Assembly: GCF_901933205.1 (NCBI RefSeq)
Contig: NC_044573.1
Coordinates: forward strand, 31,927,493-31,991,492
Direction of reading: 5' to 3'
DNA: 64,000 bases
Source of the DNA: Camarhynchus parvulus
Lineage: Eukaryota > Chordata > Aves > Passeriformes > Thraupidae
Of this stretch, positions 62,601 to 64,000 are shown in pieces. Below the pieces are notes generated by a model that worked only from the letters and a program-made list of their open reading frames with translations, was not told the DNA's origin and did no database searches. The translations under genes and the position numbers were made by a program. Position 1 is the first letter of the stretch. The number at the start of each line of letters is the position of its first letter.

Positions 62601-64000
62601 TTGCCACGCAGCAACACTGGCTCTGGACATAGCTCTATTCCATGGCACTTTGGGTCTGCACCTGGCTTAGTGGCAGGGGCACTTCTGAAGCCTAGGAGCC
62701 TGGCTTTTATGTGCTTCTATCTCTAGGGCTTTATTTTAAGTATTTTCACCTTTCTGTTATGCTGGAGTTTATTAATAATCCTTACCCAAGTAAATAACTA
62801 GTATTGGTCAAACAACTAATTCTAGGGGGCACTGAAACATAGGACAGACTGACCTTTTGGAAAGAGAGGGAAAATCTGTATTTTGCTAGAAACTGAAACA
62901 CTGTCTTGAGCCCAAAGGTAAAGTCCTACATATTGGGTTGTGTGTGTTCATGTTGCTGTTAACACTAAGCTGATTTACACGTTTTCCATGTGTACTTTAA
63001 GATTACCTTATTTTGAAGTGTCAGAGTGGTAATTTCTTTCCTTTACGTTCCTGTAAAATGCTCTGTTACTTATAATCCTTGCAACTGCCTTCCAGCGCGC
63101 TCTGTCTCATCCTGCACTTGCTGGCTTGGTGTTAGGACAAAAAGCAAATGCAGGTTCACGAAAGCTTTATAGGAAGTAAAGAGTGCCTTTAACCCTGGAG
63201 CTGTGCCAGCCCAGCAGTATCAAAGTTGAGCCTTCCCTGACCTCTGTTCCCGGGGCTGTGAGGCTGCAGTGGCAGGCCGGGACTCGGAGTGCCCGGGGCA
63301 CGGGTGCTGGCCGGGGCCGTGCCACTTCCCAGTGCCCAGCATGGCATGTCGTGTTTCTGTGCGTCCAGCGCCCATGAAAAGACTGAGTCCTGGGCTTTGC
63401 ATGAACGTAAGACTGCCGTTTCCTCTCCGTGGCTGATATTTGAACGATAGTGATTTTCAGAGGAGGCAAAAGGAGTAACAGTGAATACACTGAGCACCAG
63501 GGCAGGGCAGTGGGAAGCTCACCCCGCAGTTTGCCGGGGCTGGCAGAGGAGCGGGCGCTGAGGCCGCCCCGGGCATGCTGCAGGGTGCGACACCGCCTCC
63601 TGTACCAGCCCTGTGCCTCTGGGACAGCCCTTCCCGACTGGACACCACTCCGGGCACAGCTGGGCACGGCCCCGGCCCAAACAGTGCCCAGGCTCTCGCT
63701 GGCTGCCCAGCCCAGCTCTGGCCGAGGGCAGGAACCAGCACCGCGCTCGGAAGGGCTGGATGGCGTCCGCTCCTCGCCGCCTCCCCCACAAACAGTTGTT
63801 TGTCTTAACTTGAGATTTTTTTTTTCCCTGGGGCTGCCACAGATTTTCCACCTCCGGGGCCAACCAACGGCCAGGGAGAGAGGCTCATTAGTGGCCATGA
63901 GGGCGGCCGTCCCTGCCCGTGCCAGGCCTGGCCGCTGAGGGAGGCGGGCGGCAGCTTCGCGTAAAATGCCAAACAACCGTCCTTGTTTTCCTTGGTTGCC
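59673..64000. other. Intergenic DNA to the window end, no supported gene
   Basis: Unique sequence, AT-rich to 60.6 kb, then alternating GC-rich (60.7-61.3 kb and 63.2-63.96 kb) and AT-rich patches. Octamer ATTTGCAT is at 62054-62061. A 97-codon + strand frame at 60382-60675 starts at an ATG but shows no known domain. A 269-codon minus-strand frame at 63167-63976 lies in GC-rich DNA and is judged spurious. Confidence 0.5.
63520..63960. promoter_or_regulatory. GC/CpG-rich region at the window edge
   Basis: GC content is high for about 0.44 kb, with moderate CpG density (GAGCGGGCGCTGAGGCCGCC, CTCCGGGGCC, GAGGGCGGCCG), next to AT-rich sequence. It could be the flank of a CpG island or an orphan GC-rich enhancer. 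Overlapping frames on both strands are uninformative in this composition. Confidence 0.3.

Noticed and set aside
63167..63976. A 269-codon minus-strand frame at the window end
   Set aside because: It starts at TTG, lies in GC-rich sequence with competing frames on both strands, and shows no domain.

Overview
The window is vertebrate, most probably bird, nuclear DNA. It is AT-leaning and sparsely genic, with one large CpG island. Its interspersed repeats are mainly truncated CR1 LINEs, the dominant repeat of bird genomes. I see no Alu, B1 or B2 type SINEs, no bacterial operon structure, no rRNA or tRNA gene and no CRISPR array. CR1 is also common in crocodilians and turtles, so 'bird' is likely but not proven.

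Only one protein-coding gene can be supported: ZBTB18 (also called RP58 or ZNF238), a BTB/POZ C2H2 zinc-finger repressor, on the + strand. Its CpG-island promoter lies at about 10.5-12.1 kb. A small 5' coding exon ends at 12675, giving M-C-T-K and the first base of the next codon. An intron follows at 12676-14776. The main exon (14777-16359) carries nearly all of the protein, and a 3' UTR of about 2 kb ends after a polyadenylation signal at 18379-18384. The protein is 522 residues from the internal start or 531 from the upstream one, matching the two forms known in mammals.

Layout: 1-10.0 kb is upstream intergenic DNA with an old CR1, an (AG)n microsatellite, a perfect 31-nt palindrome and several homeodomain/POU-motif segments. 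10.0-10.35 kb is a probable promoter-proximal enhancer. 10.5-18.4 kb is ZBTB18. 18.4-64 kb is a gene desert with no convincing exon. It contains AT-rich, TAATTA-rich blocks that look like conserved non-coding enhancers (25.9-30.2, 35.7-39.7 and 45-46 kb), CpG-dense pockets (24.1, 27.85, 29.1-29.6, 46.1 and 63.5-63.9 kb), three CR1 copies (32.0, 51.9 and 59.3 kb) and a decayed L1/Tx1-like LINE relic at 47.6-48.3 kb. The simplest reading is that this desert is the regulatory landscape of ZBTB18, a gene of cortical neurons and muscle differentiation.

Main points of interest: a perfect match to the protein's own DNA-binding consensus in its CpG-island promoter; five bHLH E-boxes within 82 bp of intron; a weak start and a strong start nine codons apart; a four-codon upstream ORF in strong Kozak context; and an L1-like relic, an unusual repeat class for a bird. 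All conservation claims are inferences from base composition and motifs, because no alignment was possible.
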